Shown in pieces: positions 8,737 through 16,899 of a stretch of DNA of 64,000 bases. The notes below the pieces were generated by a model. The model had not been told where the DNA came from. It worked only from the letters and a program-made list of their open reading frames with translations, and did not search any database. Position 1 is the first letter of the stretch, and each line of letters begins with the position of its first letter. This DNA is from CAJQLB01 sp041392065 (lineage in GTDB: Bacteria > Bacteroidota > Bacteroidia > Flavobacteriales > Flavobacteriaceae): NCBI GenBank assembly GCA_041392065.1, contig JAWKMU010000006.1, positions 186,001 to 250,000 of the forward strand, in the 5' to 3' direction. A program made the position numbers and the translations under genes.

Positions 8737-9447
8737 TTATGGCATTTCATTGTTTTTTAAGTCTTGAGCTCTTCTTGTGGTCGAATCGAAATTTCCTTTA
8801 CGCTTCTGTCTGTACTCAGTAAATAATATTCGCAAATCTTCGCTCATTTTGTTTTTTATTTCTGCCACTTCAATACAATTATAGGAACTTAAACCATAAA
8901 CTTCAGATTGTTTTACTAATTCATTATCTGTTCGGTCATCTAAACGTCCTCTTTGGTTCAATTCAGTATCGATAATAAAAACATGATCTGTTGCAAGGTT
9001 GTAATCTAATTCTTTTGTTGCGTTAAGGCTATTGTAAATAGTATTGATTTGGTCTGGAGTTGCTGTAATAAACTTCCAGTATTTTAAGGCATCATAATCT
9101 AAAAGCTGCTTTCGGAGTTCTTGAAGTTCATCTGAACTATCAGTTGTTGCAATTGTTACTACTTGAAATTTTTTAAACCCAAGAAATTTATCGTATATCA
9201 ATTCTTTAAGGTTTAAGGCTGCTGTAGATTTGTTTAAAGGTTTATCTCCAACAAAATTTAGTATGGTAATATTTCCTTGAAACTTTACATTGCTGTCTGA
9301 AAAATTTTTCAACTCTAAAATACTATCATCAATTATGTCGAGTGTGTTATAGTTATGTTTGGAAGGGTACAGAAACAATAAAAATATAACAGGAAGAAAA
9401 AATAAAATTCCTAAAATAATATTCTTTTTAAGCGATGTTTTGTTCAT
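8737..9447 (-). CDS. Sco-like thioredoxin-fold protein lacking the CxxxC motif
   Basis: Not a named family to my knowledge. It has 236 residues, with an N-terminal anchor (residues 10-27) and a periplasmic domain. The domain's order of elements follows Sco: a strand NITILNFVGD, a helix, VVTIATTDS, YWKFITATPDQINTIY, and DHVFIIDTELNQRGRLDDR, which lines up with the histidine-containing HSGNFALID of the neighbouring Sco1. The CxxxC is replaced by GDKPLNKS. The only cysteine (YNCIE) is near the C-terminus, so copper binding of the Sco type is unlikely, although a histidine is kept. A terminator hairpin ends only a few bases before its ATG. Confidence 0.7.
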   Translation of the reverse strand: MNKTSLKKNIILGILFFLPVIFLLFLYPSKHNYNTLDIIDDSILELKNFSDSNVKFQGNITILNFVGDKPLNKSTAALNLKELIYDKFLGFKKFQVVTIATTDSSDELQELRKQLLDYDALKYWKFITATPDQINTIYNSLNATKELDYNLATDHVFIIDTELNQRGRLDDRTDNELVKQSEVYGLSSYNCIEVAEIKNKMSEDLRILFTEYRQKRKGNFDSTTRRAQDLKNNEMP

Positions 9448-9454
9448 GCTGCAA

Positions 9455-9488
9455 AAATAAAAAAGACGGTTATTAAAACCGCCTTTTT
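9455..9488 (-). terminator. Terminator after the oxidase subunit IV gene
   Basis: On the minus strand an 11-bp stem (AAAAGGCGGTT with AACCGTCTTTT, one G-U pair) with a 5-base loop is followed by TTATTTTT. It lies 18 bases past the subunit IV stop and ends about eight bases before the ATG of the Sco-like gene, so that gene is either read through or started leaderless. Confidence 0.8.
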
Positions 9489-9505
9489 ACTATCATTTTA
9501 ACTTA

Positions 9506-9889
9506 TTAAAAGTCACGTTTTATAAATTCTCTATCGTATACATCAAACACATAACCTCCTTCTAATAATAATATAAAAATAAGATAGCAGATTAAGAATA
9601 CAGCTGTCCAAACCACAAATCGTCTTAAGGCTTTAGTTTCGTCTCTCATGTGCATAAAGTCCCAAGTAATGTAGTAAGCCTTTACAATGGTTAGAATGAT
9701 GAATATCCAGTTAAGCAGTTTCATCCCAAGGAAGTGTTGCATTAAACTGTGAGGCTTATAAATACCTAATAAAACCTCAATTGTGGTTACTATAGAAAGT
9801 AATATTAAAACTCCCCAAATTTTTTGAGTGTTAGACTTAAACTTAATTAACCCTCTTAATATTTCTAATTTATGTGCGTGTCCTGCCAT
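9506..9889 (-). CDS. Cytochrome c oxidase subunit IV family protein
   Basis: A 127-residue membrane protein with three hydrophobic helices (about 25-45, 55-72 and 85-110) and the family-type segment VKAYYITWDFMHMRDE between helices two and three. It is the prokaryotic small oxidase subunit (COX4_pro type), thought to stabilise subunit I/III packing. It is last in the cyoE-subunit III-subunit III-subunit IV run, 21 bases after the larger subunit III gene, and a strong terminator follows. Confidence 0.88.
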   Translation of the reverse strand: MAGHAHKLEILRGLIKFKSNTQKIWGVLILLSIVTTIEVLLGIYKPHSLMQHFLGMKLLNWIFIILTIVKAYYITWDFMHMRDETKALRRFVVWTAVFLICYLIFILLLEGGYVFDVYDREFIKRDF

Positions 9890-9910
9890 CTTAATTTATG
9901 TTATCTCTTA

Positions 9911-10912
9911 TTAAACAAGGTAGAAGAATGTAAATACAAATACCCAAACTAAATCTACAAAGTGCCAATACAAACCTACTTTTTCGACCATTTCATAACT
10001 TTTTCTTCTTTCGTAAGTTCCAATAATTACATTGAAGAAAATAATGATATTAATCACTACTCCAGAAAATACGTGAAAACCGTGAAATCCTGTGATAAAG
10101 AAAAAGAAATCGGCAAATAAAGGTGAGCCATATTCGTTTACATGAAGGTTAGCACCTTCTACAACCATTTTGCCATTATTTTTGATTTGTTTTACAGACT
10201 CTTCTCTTGAAAGTACTGTTTTATGACCTTCTTCATCAATTAATTGTGTTCTAACCAAAATATTTGAATTGACTTCTAAACCATGTAAAACTTCTTCAAC
10301 AGTATATGTTGGCAAAGAGCCTTCACTCATAAACCAAATACCATTTTTACGCTCTTGTTGAACTCTATCTTTATGAGTGTCTGCAATTGCAAAATCACTT
10401 AACGCAACTCTTTTAAAAATCTGTTCTCCATCTTTTTCTACATATTCGCCAAACTGAAGAATATTGCCTCCTTTAGTTTGTACAGCTCCATAATCGCCTT
10501 TTATAAAAGTTGCCCATTCCCAAGCTTGTGATCCAACAAATATTAGACCTCCAATAATGGTAAGGAACATATAAAGAATAACCTTGTTTTTCTTTAATTG
10601 ATGTCCAGCATCAACAGCCAATACCATAGTCACAGACGACATAATAAGAACAAATGTCATGAACGCAACGTAAATCATTGGGAAGTTACCATGAAAGAAT
10701 GGTATGTGAGTAAATACTTGGTCTGCTATTGGCCAAGAGTCTATAAACTTAAATCTCGAAAAACCGTAAGCTGCTAAAAATCCAGAAAATGTTAATGCAT
10801 CAGAAACGATGAAAAACCACATCATCATTTTGCCGTAGCTAGCCTTTAGAGGTTGGTTGCCTCCTCCCCAAGTTTTACCTTCGGTTCCAGTACTTACAAC
10901 TGTATTATCCAT
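9911..10912 (-). CDS. Cytochrome c oxidase subunit III with a long internal insertion
   Basis: Subunit III of the heme-copper oxidase, a non-redox membrane subunit. It has the usual helices at residues about 30-50, 78-100, 110-132, 265-297 and 312-333, the GSQAWEWATF segment, and the FFITGFHGFHVFSG signature. Between WEWATF and GSPLFADFFFF lies a hydrophilic insertion of about 120 residues (about 140-262), where most subunit III proteins have some 15. Its 333 residues are therefore much longer than a typical five-helix form. It has its own promoter in the 136-base gap upstream. Together with the next upstream gene it gives two subunit III-type proteins. Confidence 0.9.
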   Translation of the reverse strand: MDNTVVSTGTEGKTWGGGNQPLKASYGKMMMWFFIVSDALTFSGFLAAYGFSRFKFIDSWPIADQVFTHIPFFHGNFPMIYVAFMTFVLIMSSVTMVLAVDAGHQLKKNKVILYMFLTIIGGLIFVGSQAWEWATFIKGDYGAVQTKGGNILQFGEYVEKDGEQIFKRVALSDFAIADTHKDRVQQERKNGIWFMSEGSLPTYTVEEVLHGLEVNSNILVRTQLIDEEGHKTVLSREESVKQIKNNGKMVVEGANLHVNEYGSPLFADFFFFITGFHGFHVFSGVVINIIIFFNVIIGTYERRKSYEMVEKVGLYWHFVDLVWVFVFTFFYLV

Positions 10913-10940
10913 AAGATGAATTTCTTTTTTAAAAGTTGCA

Positions 10941-10971
10941 CAAAAATAGTTATTTTATTTATCTAAAGAAA
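10941..10971 (-). promoter_or_regulatory. Promoter for the long subunit III gene
   Basis: On the minus strand: TTTC at 10968-10971, 19 bases, then TATTTTTG at 10941-10948. This matches the Bacteroidetes housekeeping form TTTG-N19-TAnnTTTG except for one base of the -33 box. It lies about 30 bases before the start codon. Confidence 0.65.
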
Positions 10972-11048
10972 CATCATTACTCAAAATTTAAAATGTTTCA
11001 ATAATGTTAGCTTTAAAGCCAGTTCAAGAGGTTTTAATTCTTAAAAAA

Positions 11049-11630
11049 TTAGCCCATAAAATAAAAAAACAAAAATAGGTACAACCACAGTAAATCTACG
11101 AAATGCCAAAAGTTTGATGCCAAATCAAACCCAAGCATATTCTCAGCACTATACTTTTGTTTAAAATGATTATAAATTACTACCAATAAACAAATGAGAC
11201 CAACAACTACGTGTAAAATATGCACTGCAGCAATGATATAAATGTAAGACATGGTTATATTGCTGGTTGGTCCTGTAAAGTTATATCCTAATTCTATAAT
11301 TTGTTGAAAACCCATTAGCTGGCTCACAATAAATCCAACTCCTAATCCGAATGTAATTAATAAGAACAAAGTTGTCTGTGATCTGTTTTCAGATTTTAAA
11401 GCTTTTTTTGCAAGAAATAGTGTAATACTACTTACAATTATTAAAACAACACTTATGGTAAATGAACTTGGTAGCTTAAAGCCATCTAACCAATCTTCTC
11501 TTGAGCTACTTACTACAAAAGCACTAGTCCATCCTGCAAATGACATGATTAATGATACAATACCAAACCAAAGCATCATTTTTTTTGCTCTTGCTTGTTT
11601 TTCTTTTTCTGTTCCTTCTGTTAAATCCAT
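11049..11630 (-). CDS. Cytochrome c oxidase subunit III family protein (short form)
   Basis: A 193-residue five-helix protein with the subunit III signatures VSQLMGFQQIIELG, IIAAVHILHVVVGL and FWHFVDLLWLYLF, and no long insertion. It lies one base after the heme O synthase stop. The pairing of a short and a long subunit III in tandem is common in Flavobacteriia. The short copy probably corresponds to the N-terminal helices of a split or duplicated subunit III (inference). A 136-base gap with a new promoter separates it from the long copy. Confidence 0.9.
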   Translation of the reverse strand: MDLTEGTEKEKQARAKKMMLWFGIVSLIMSFAGWTSAFVVSSSREDWLDGFKLPSSFTISVVLIIVSSITLFLAKKALKSENRSQTTLFLLITFGLGVGFIVSQLMGFQQIIELGYNFTGPTSNITMSYIYIIAAVHILHVVVGLICLLVVIYNHFKQKYSAENMLGFDLASNFWHFVDLLWLYLFLFFYFMG

Positions 11631-11631
11631 A

Positions 11632-12528
11632 TTATCTGATAAACTTATCTGCTACATAAACAATTTGAACCAATGTGATGTATATAACACTTGCCAACAT
11701 TAATTGCCTTGCCGAAACGACAGTTCTTTTTTTGAAAAGTTGTATGGCATAATACAGCATAACCAATCCAATTATAAAAACTATTATAGCTCCAACAATT
11801 GTAAGCTGTAATGCTCCTGTAAACCCAAACACTGGAATTATAGACACTAAGACTGTCCAAGATGTATACATAATTGTTTGTACTGCTGTTGCCTTGTCTG
11901 GTTTTCCTGTTGGAAGCATGTTAAATCCAGCTTTCTTGTAATCATCGTGTAAAAACCAACCTATTGCCCAAAAGTGTGGAAACTGCCAAAAAAATTGTAA
12001 CATAAACAATGTTCCTGGTTCAATACCAAAATCATCAGTAGCTGCAACCCAACCCAACATAAACGGAATAGCTCCGGGAATAGCACCTACGAAAACTGAC
12101 AAAGGTGTTTTGGTTTTTAATGGTGTGTAAGCACTTGTATATAAAAAAATTGAAATTGCACCAAACATTGCTGTTTGAGGGTTGATGATATATAGTATGA
12201 CTATACCAAAAACTGTAAACAAAGATGCTAAAATAAAAGCCGACTTCACAGACATTCTTCCAGCTGGAATAGGTCTGTTTTTTGTGCGTTCCATTAATGC
12301 ATCTAAATCTTTTTCAATAATTTGATTGAAAGCATTAGAAGCTCCAACCATAAAATAACCACCAAAGGCTAACAATAAAATAGTGTAAAAGTTTACCTCA
12401 TCAGCACCTAAAAGATAACCAGCAATAGATGAAAACACAACGCTAAGCGATAGTCTCATTTTGGTAATTTCCTTAAAATCGGAGATTAATGTTGGTGGTT
12501 TTGTAGTTGAGTTTGAAACCCTTGCCAT
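11632..12528 (-). CDS. cyoE: Heme O synthase (protoheme IX farnesyltransferase)
   Basis: Integral-membrane UbiA-type prenyltransferase that attaches farnesyl to heme B, making heme O for the oxidase. The two aspartate-rich motifs are visible: NAFNQIIEKDLDALMERT with the following KNRP (residues about 66-88), and the second region HDDYKKAGFNMLP. About nine helices and 298 residues fit the family. It is the first gene of the run, with a good promoter 32 bases upstream. No heme A synthase (CtaA) gene is seen in this window. Confidence 0.95.
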   Translation of the reverse strand: MARVSNSTTKPPTLISDFKEITKMRLSLSVVFSSIAGYLLGADEVNFYTILLLAFGGYFMVGASNAFNQIIEKDLDALMERTKNRPIPAGRMSVKSAFILASLFTVFGIVILYIINPQTAMFGAISIFLYTSAYTPLKTKTPLSVFVGAIPGAIPFMLGWVAATDDFGIEPGTLFMLQFFWQFPHFWAIGWFLHDDYKKAGFNMLPTGKPDKATAVQTIMYTSWTVLVSIIPVFGFTGALQLTIVGAIIVFIIGLVMLYYAIQLFKKRTVVSARQLMLASVIYITLVQIVYVADKFIR

Positions 12529-12559
12529 TGGTTATTTGAATGCTACTGTTTTGCGTTTG

Positions 12560-12590
12560 CAAAGATACTTTTAAAAATAATTGTGGACAA
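12560..12590 (-). promoter_or_regulatory. Promoter for cyoE and the oxidase subunit genes
   Basis: On the minus strand: TTG at 12588-12590, 20 bases, then TATCTTTG at 12560-12567, a full match to the Bacteroidetes -7 element TAnnTTTG. Transcription would start about 25 bases before the cyoE ATG. Confidence 0.75.
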
Positions 12591-12627
12591 TATTTAATAG
12601 TTTAAAAGTATTCGCATGTTTATTGTA

Positions 12628-14736
12628 TTAAAAATCAAAATACCAATTAAACAAATCAGTTCTTAAACCTAGGCTAAACCATACTGTACTATTTTTAAAC
12701 GTTGTTTCTGTTTGTGCTTCAGGATTAAAGTTTCTGTAGCTTAAATAGGCAAACAATTTTAAATTTGTGGCTGGATTTACTACATAACCACCTTGCAACT
12801 CTGCATGAAAAATATTGGTTCTATTACCTTGTCCAACTTCAACACCTGTAAAAAAAGGCGCATCATTATAATCACGATAAATATCACCTCCATAACTAAA
12901 ATCATCTGTGCCATCATTAAAATCAAAACCTCTAACACCAAATAATACTTTCGCATCGGCAAACCAACGTTTGTAATCATAACGACCAATAATTATTGCT
13001 TCACTAAAGTTTGAACCCCAAAGATGTGCCATAGATTGGTTGTTATGACCATAATTAAGCACAATAGTATTATGCGAATACGTATAAGGTCTTACTCTGT
13101 TATATTCAAATTGAAGCATTAAATTATCAACTTTAAATGCATTATAATACTTCACTCCTATTTGATAACCATACTTATTTTTCCAGCTTTTTTCACCAGC
13201 TTTTATATCGCTTAATGAGAATTCATCTAAAATAAATTGACTGTATATATTAATATCATCATTCACTTTATATTTCGCTGATGCTCCTAAAACTGCATTT
13301 CCTGCACCCTGTCCTGTTTCAAACTCAATAGCTCTGAAAAAAATAATTGGGTTAAGATAGTTAATATCAAAACCTCTATCGTTAGAGTTGGTCCACATTA
13401 CAGATTCAAATAGCCCTAAGTTAAAACGCTTAGACACATTCCAACTCAAGTAATGATTTGCCATATATTTGGTTAAGAAAGCCTTGTCTTCAGTAACTTC
13501 TGGCCTTACATCTCTTAACCACATCCAAGTATTGGTGTATTTTATTTTCCAAAATTTAGTACTCAATTTCAAGAAAGGCGAAGGGCTTGCCACATCACTT
13601 TGCAATAATGACCTGTAACCATCACCAATAAAATTCTTACCATGACCAAATTGAATGTTTATAAATTTTGAAGGAGTAAAACTTAAATAGGCTTCTGCAA
13701 CTGGATAATCGTAAGCATCGTCCTTAAACCCTTTTCCAATACCTCGACCAGGAATTATAGCAGGATCAGGGCCAAAAGCTTTTAAACTTTCGGCATACTC
13801 ATTAAAATATTGTGCAAAACGTCCTTGACTTTCATACACTGAAGCCGAAAAACTTAGTTTACTACCTAAGCCTCCTTGCACATAAAAACCTCGTGTATTA
13901 TTAAACGTTGAATTAAAATCTGCATCTGTGTCTTTACCAACTTGAAAATCGAAAATTGGGTCTAAAGTGAACCAATAGTCGTCACTCTGAATCTGCAATA
14001 AGTGTTCGTTAAATAATTTTCTATTCCACCAACTATCTCCTTCTTTTTTAAGCGATTCCTTTTCTGCACTAAAGTCATAATATTGAGCAATGTCTTCATA
14101 CATAAACGGTTTTGATGCTGTATGACTGTTGGCTCCAATAAGATTGATATTTCTATCAAATTTGGCGTAAGTATGATGAGTAAACGGGATATTTAATTGA
14201 CTTTTAAATGCTTTATCAGTATAAGGTTTTAAAGATGCGTTTACGTTATCGTATTCGTTTTTTGTTAGTTGTTCTAACTCCGAAATTTCCACTTTATTTG
14301 TTGCGGCTTTAATCTGATCTGCCTGTTCCTGAGGACTAACCAATGGAATCTTAATATGATAAGAATATTGCTTAAACGTTTTAATTCCGTTATAAGAAGC
14401 GGGTTTTATTTTAGGTAATTCGCCAAAAACGCGTTTGGTTTCTTCTTTTAATTCATCATAAATAGCATCAGTGTAAATTACCACAAAATCACCTTCAGCA
14501 TTTACTTCAAATAAAACAACGACTTCTCCATTATAGTTTTCATCATTAACTATTTGTGGTACTTTAAAATTGGTATAAACAAATTGTGATAACTGATTGT
14601 AAAAACAACTTCTTAAATTGGCTACATCTTCATTTTCACATTCAAGGAAGACTGGTGATTTTTCAAAATCTTGAATATCTTGGGCAAAAACAAAGAATTG
14701 CAAAAATCCAAATACAAGTAGGAAATAGTGCTTCAT
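12628..14736 (-). CDS. remB: RemB-like outer membrane beta-barrel protein with N-terminal TonB-CTD-like domain
   Basis: A 702-residue secreted protein with signal peptide (residues 1-18). Residues about 25-135 resemble the TonB C-terminal domain: SPVFLECE, a helix, VVVLFEVNAEGDFVV, LPKIKPA, then IKIPL. After a linker, residues about 250-702 are rich in alternating aromatic strands (FNLGLFESVMW, YRNFNPE, LGLRTDLFNWYFDF with terminal Phe), as in Wzi-like outer-membrane barrels. The domain order and length fit what I recall of the Flavobacterium gliding protein RemB, so the symbol is a tentative recall. It has its own promoter, and the tonB pair lies upstream on the same strand. Confidence 0.65.
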   Translation of the reverse strand: MKHYFLLVFGFLQFFVFAQDIQDFEKSPVFLECENEDVANLRSCFYNQLSQFVYTNFKVPQIVNDENYNGEVVVLFEVNAEGDFVVIYTDAIYDELKEETKRVFGELPKIKPASYNGIKTFKQYSYHIKIPLVSPQEQADQIKAATNKVEISELEQLTKNEYDNVNASLKPYTDKAFKSQLNIPFTHHTYAKFDRNINLIGANSHTASKPFMYEDIAQYYDFSAEKESLKKEGDSWWNRKLFNEHLLQIQSDDYWFTLDPIFDFQVGKDTDADFNSTFNNTRGFYVQGGLGSKLSFSASVYESQGRFAQYFNEYAESLKAFGPDPAIIPGRGIGKGFKDDAYDYPVAEAYLSFTPSKFINIQFGHGKNFIGDGYRSLLQSDVASPSPFLKLSTKFWKIKYTNTWMWLRDVRPEVTEDKAFLTKYMANHYLSWNVSKRFNLGLFESVMWTNSNDRGFDINYLNPIIFFRAIEFETGQGAGNAVLGASAKYKVNDDINIYSQFILDEFSLSDIKAGEKSWKNKYGYQIGVKYYNAFKVDNLMLQFEYNRVRPYTYSHNTIVLNYGHNNQSMAHLWGSNFSEAIIIGRYDYKRWFADAKVLFGVRGFDFNDGTDDFSYGGDIYRDYNDAPFFTGVEVGQGNRTNIFHAELQGGYVVNPATNLKLFAYLSYRNFNPEAQTETTFKNSTVWFSLGLRTDLFNWYFDF

Positions 14737-14759
14737 TTTAAGTGGACCTATTAATTGCT

Positions 14760-14792
14760 GAAAGATACTATTTTTTGATTATAGGAAACAAA
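14760..14792 (-). promoter_or_regulatory. remB: Promoter for the RemB-like gene
   Basis: On the minus strand: TTTG at 14789-14792, 21 bases, then TATCTTTC at 14760-14767 (one mismatch to TAnnTTTG). The -33 box sits in the U-run of the preceding tonB terminator. Confidence 0.65.
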
Positions 14793-14826
14793 AAAACCGT
14801 TATCATATTAGGTTGATAACGGTTTT
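14793..14826 (-). terminator. Terminator after the second tonB gene
   Basis: A perfect 13-bp stem (AAAACCGTTATCA with its complement) and an 8-base loop, followed on the minus strand by TTTTTTTG. It lies 21 bases past the tonB stop. Confidence 0.85.
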
Positions 14827-14846
14827 AAAGACCATTAATTATAACT

Positions 14847-15641
14847 TTAGTGATTTACTTGTAAGCGAATTGGAAGATTGTAAATAACCTCAACGTTTTG
14901 GTCTCGTTGTTTACCAGGAATCATTTGAGGTATTTTATTAATTACTTTTATAGCTTCGCTTTCTAATTTGTTATGAGGAGCTCTTGCTTTTATTTTTGTT
15001 ACATTACCTGCTTTGTCGATTGTAAATTGAACATAAATATTTTGCTTTCCTACTAATCCTAAATCTGAAGCGACATCTGGATTAAATTTTTTATTTACCA
15101 ATGCTCCAATTTTTTCTGACATACAATTTTTTAGCTCTTCTCTTGTTGAAAGACCTTCGCAGCCAGGGTAAATTGGCACTTGTTCTACTGCTATAAAATC
15201 AATTGGATCAATAGTTTCAACAGGCTTATCAAAGATTACATCTTCAATTTTAACATTGTTGGAAGGAACACTAAGTGGCTCGGTAATGATATCCTTTTCA
15301 ATAAATTTCAAAGTTTTGTTGTCATCGATAGGCTTAAAATTTGCTGCCAAAAGTTTTTTTCTAACAGGTTCTTTTTGTTCCATTATTGGTTCTTTTTTTG
15401 GTTCTGGAACATAGTTTACATAGTGTTCTATTTCAATAGGAACATTACTTTTTTCAAACACAATTTCAGTTTTCATAAATTGCATTTCAAACAAGCCATA
15501 AGTAGCTAACAATGTTAAAATCAACCCAACCTGAAAGTAAAGGGTTGAGTTTTTTTGTAAGTTTGCATCATGCTTCTGTGGTTTTTTCACACTTTGCTCG
15601 TTCTGACCAACGAGTGAGTGATTTTTCTTAGAAAAATTCAT
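14847..15641 (-). CDS. tonB: Energy transducer TonB (second of tandem pair)
   Basis: TonB couples the ExbB-ExbD proton motor to TonB-dependent outer-membrane receptors. The 264-residue product has a charged N-terminus, one membrane helix at about residues 33-52, an extended spacer of Glu/Lys/Pro character without a long proline run, and a C-terminal domain. That domain has VPIYPGCEG, CMSEKIGALV, FTIDKAGNVTKIKARAPH and PGKQR...LPIRLQV, as in Bacteroidetes TonB. It shares this domain with the upstream paralogue and, more distantly, with the RemB-like protein downstream. Hairpin terminators lie on both sides, so it is probably a single-gene unit. Confidence 0.9.
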   Translation of the reverse strand: MNFSKKNHSLVGQNEQSVKKPQKHDANLQKNSTLYFQVGLILTLLATYGLFEMQFMKTEIVFEKSNVPIEIEHYVNYVPEPKKEPIMEQKEPVRKKLLAANFKPIDDNKTLKFIEKDIITEPLSVPSNNVKIEDVIFDKPVETIDPIDFIAVEQVPIYPGCEGLSTREELKNCMSEKIGALVNKKFNPDVASDLGLVGKQNIYVQFTIDKAGNVTKIKARAPHNKLESEAIKVINKIPQMIPGKQRDQNVEVIYNLPIRLQVNH

Positions 15642-15697
15642 AATTATTGTTTTAAAATGTTAATATTATGAACTAATCACAAGAAGCATACCAAAAA

Positions 15698-15729
15698 AAA
15701 TCCCGTTACATTACTGTAACGGGATTTTA
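15698..15729 (-). terminator. Terminator after the first tonB gene
   Basis: A perfect 14-bp stem (AAAATCCCGTTACA with its complement) around a 4-base loop, followed by a U-run on the minus strand. It lies 18 bases past the tonB stop. Confidence 0.88.
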
Positions 15730-15746
15730 CATTTATGTTTTAAATC

Positions 15747-16466
15747 TTAGTCTTGTACTTGGAATACTATTGGTAAAGAATAAGGAACAACCACAGCTTT
15801 ACCTCTTTGTTTACCTGGTTTCATTTTAGGTAATAAATTGATAACTCGTGCGGCTTCTTTTTCTAAACTTGGATGTGGTGCTCTTGAGCGCACATCTGTT
15901 ACATTCCCATTTTTGTCTATTTTAAATACAACACTAATACGTTGTCTACCTGAAAGACCTAAATCTCCAGCTAAATCTGTGTTAAATTTCTTTTGAACGA
16001 AATCTGTAATTTTCTGAGACATGCAATCTCTTTTTTGAGCATTGCTACCACTCTCACAACCTGGAAAAACTGGCACGTTTTCAATAACCGCAAAAGGTAC
16101 TTCAATGTCTTCTTCTACTTCTTCTACTTCTACTTCTTCAATTTCAACTATTTCTTCATTTTCATCTGTTTCTGTAGACTCTATAACAGTTTCTTCAATT
16201 TCCTCTTCATCTTCAACAATCTCTATCACTTCAGGAGCTGCTGGTGGAGGTGGTGGAGGTGGTGGAGTCTGAATTTGCTCTGTGATTGGAATTTCTTCAT
16301 CATCTAACTCTTCCATATTCAACATACCAATATCAATAGCTTCTTTATCGTAAGTTTTGTAATTAATTGTGTTGTACGTTACAAATAACATTAAGGCAAG
16401 ACCTACTGCGAAATAGATTGAGCCATTTCTACTAACGTCTGCTTTAGGATTCTTTTTTGGTTCCAT
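15747..16466 (-). CDS. tonB: Energy transducer TonB (first of tandem pair)
   Basis: A 239-residue TonB with a membrane helix at residues about 16-33, a periplasmic spacer with an eight-proline run (PPPPPPPP, residues about 67-74), then a very acidic stretch of Glu, Val and Ile from about 80 to 125. The C-terminal domain (VPVFPGCESG, CMSQKITDFVQ, FKIDKNGNVTDVRSRAPH, PGKQRGKAVVVPYSLPI) is closely similar to the downstream paralogue. The polyproline plus polyglutamate spacer is the classical TonB rod adapted to a low-GC genome. A separate terminator follows, so the two tonB genes need not be co-expressed. Confidence 0.92.
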   Translation of the reverse strand: MEPKKNPKADVSRNGSIYFAVGLALMLFVTYNTINYKTYDKEAIDIGMLNMEELDDEEIPITEQIQTPPPPPPPPAAPEVIEIVEDEEEIEETVIESTETDENEEIVEIEEVEVEEVEEDIEVPFAVIENVPVFPGCESGSNAQKRDCMSQKITDFVQKKFNTDLAGDLGLSGRQRISVVFKIDKNGNVTDVRSRAPHPSLEKEAARVINLLPKMKPGKQRGKAVVVPYSLPIVFQVQD

Positions 16467-16527
16467 AATAAAATCGTGTTTTACAAGATTGGTAAAATAA
16501 CCAATAATTTGCTAAAAAAGCAAGGGT

Positions 16528-16899
16528 TTATAAATTTTTAACGTGAGTTTTATTTTTATACTTATAAACTATTAAAATAATAACTACTCCAATACAGTTA
16601 GCGAGCACATCGTACATATCTAATGTTCTACCAACTGTTAGTGTTCCTTGTAATACCTCAAGAATTATACCATAAGTAATGGCAAAACCAGAAGCTATTA
16701 AAATTGCCTTGGGAATTTTATATGCATCGAGTGTTATCTGCCAAACAAAGTATAGCACTCCATAAGCAATTAGGTGAGCTACCTTATCTGCATAGTCTAC
16801 TTCTAAATCAGGTAAGTTTCCAGAACTTAAAAGGCTTAAAACAGCTAAAGCAATAGTGTAAAGTAACGCTATTACCAATAGAATTTTTTTAGGCACCAA
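16528..16899 (-). CDS. VanZ family membrane protein
   Basis: A 123-residue protein with four predicted helices. It has the VanZ-like features KVAHLIAYGVLYFVWQ after helix one and ILEVLQGTLTVGRTLDMYDVLANCIG before helix four, which matches the family's ExLQ and DxxDxxxNxxG pattern. VanZ is linked to teicoplanin resistance in enterococci. The role of its many homologues in Gram-negatives is unknown. No ATG is available: the frame starts with TTG (16899) or GTG (16896), inside the last codons of gcvH, which suggests translational coupling. Confidence 0.85.
   Translation of the reverse strand: MVPKKILLVIALLYTIALAVLSLLSSGNLPDLEVDYADKVAHLIAYGVLYFVWQITLDAYKIPKAILIASGFAITYGIILEVLQGTLTVGRTLDMYDVLANCIGVVIILIVYKYKNKTHVKNL

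Noticed and set aside
16042..16272. Serine/glycine-rich plus-strand frame opposite tonB
   Set aside because: It mirrors the Glu-rich and polyproline spacer of TonB. Low complexity, not a gene.
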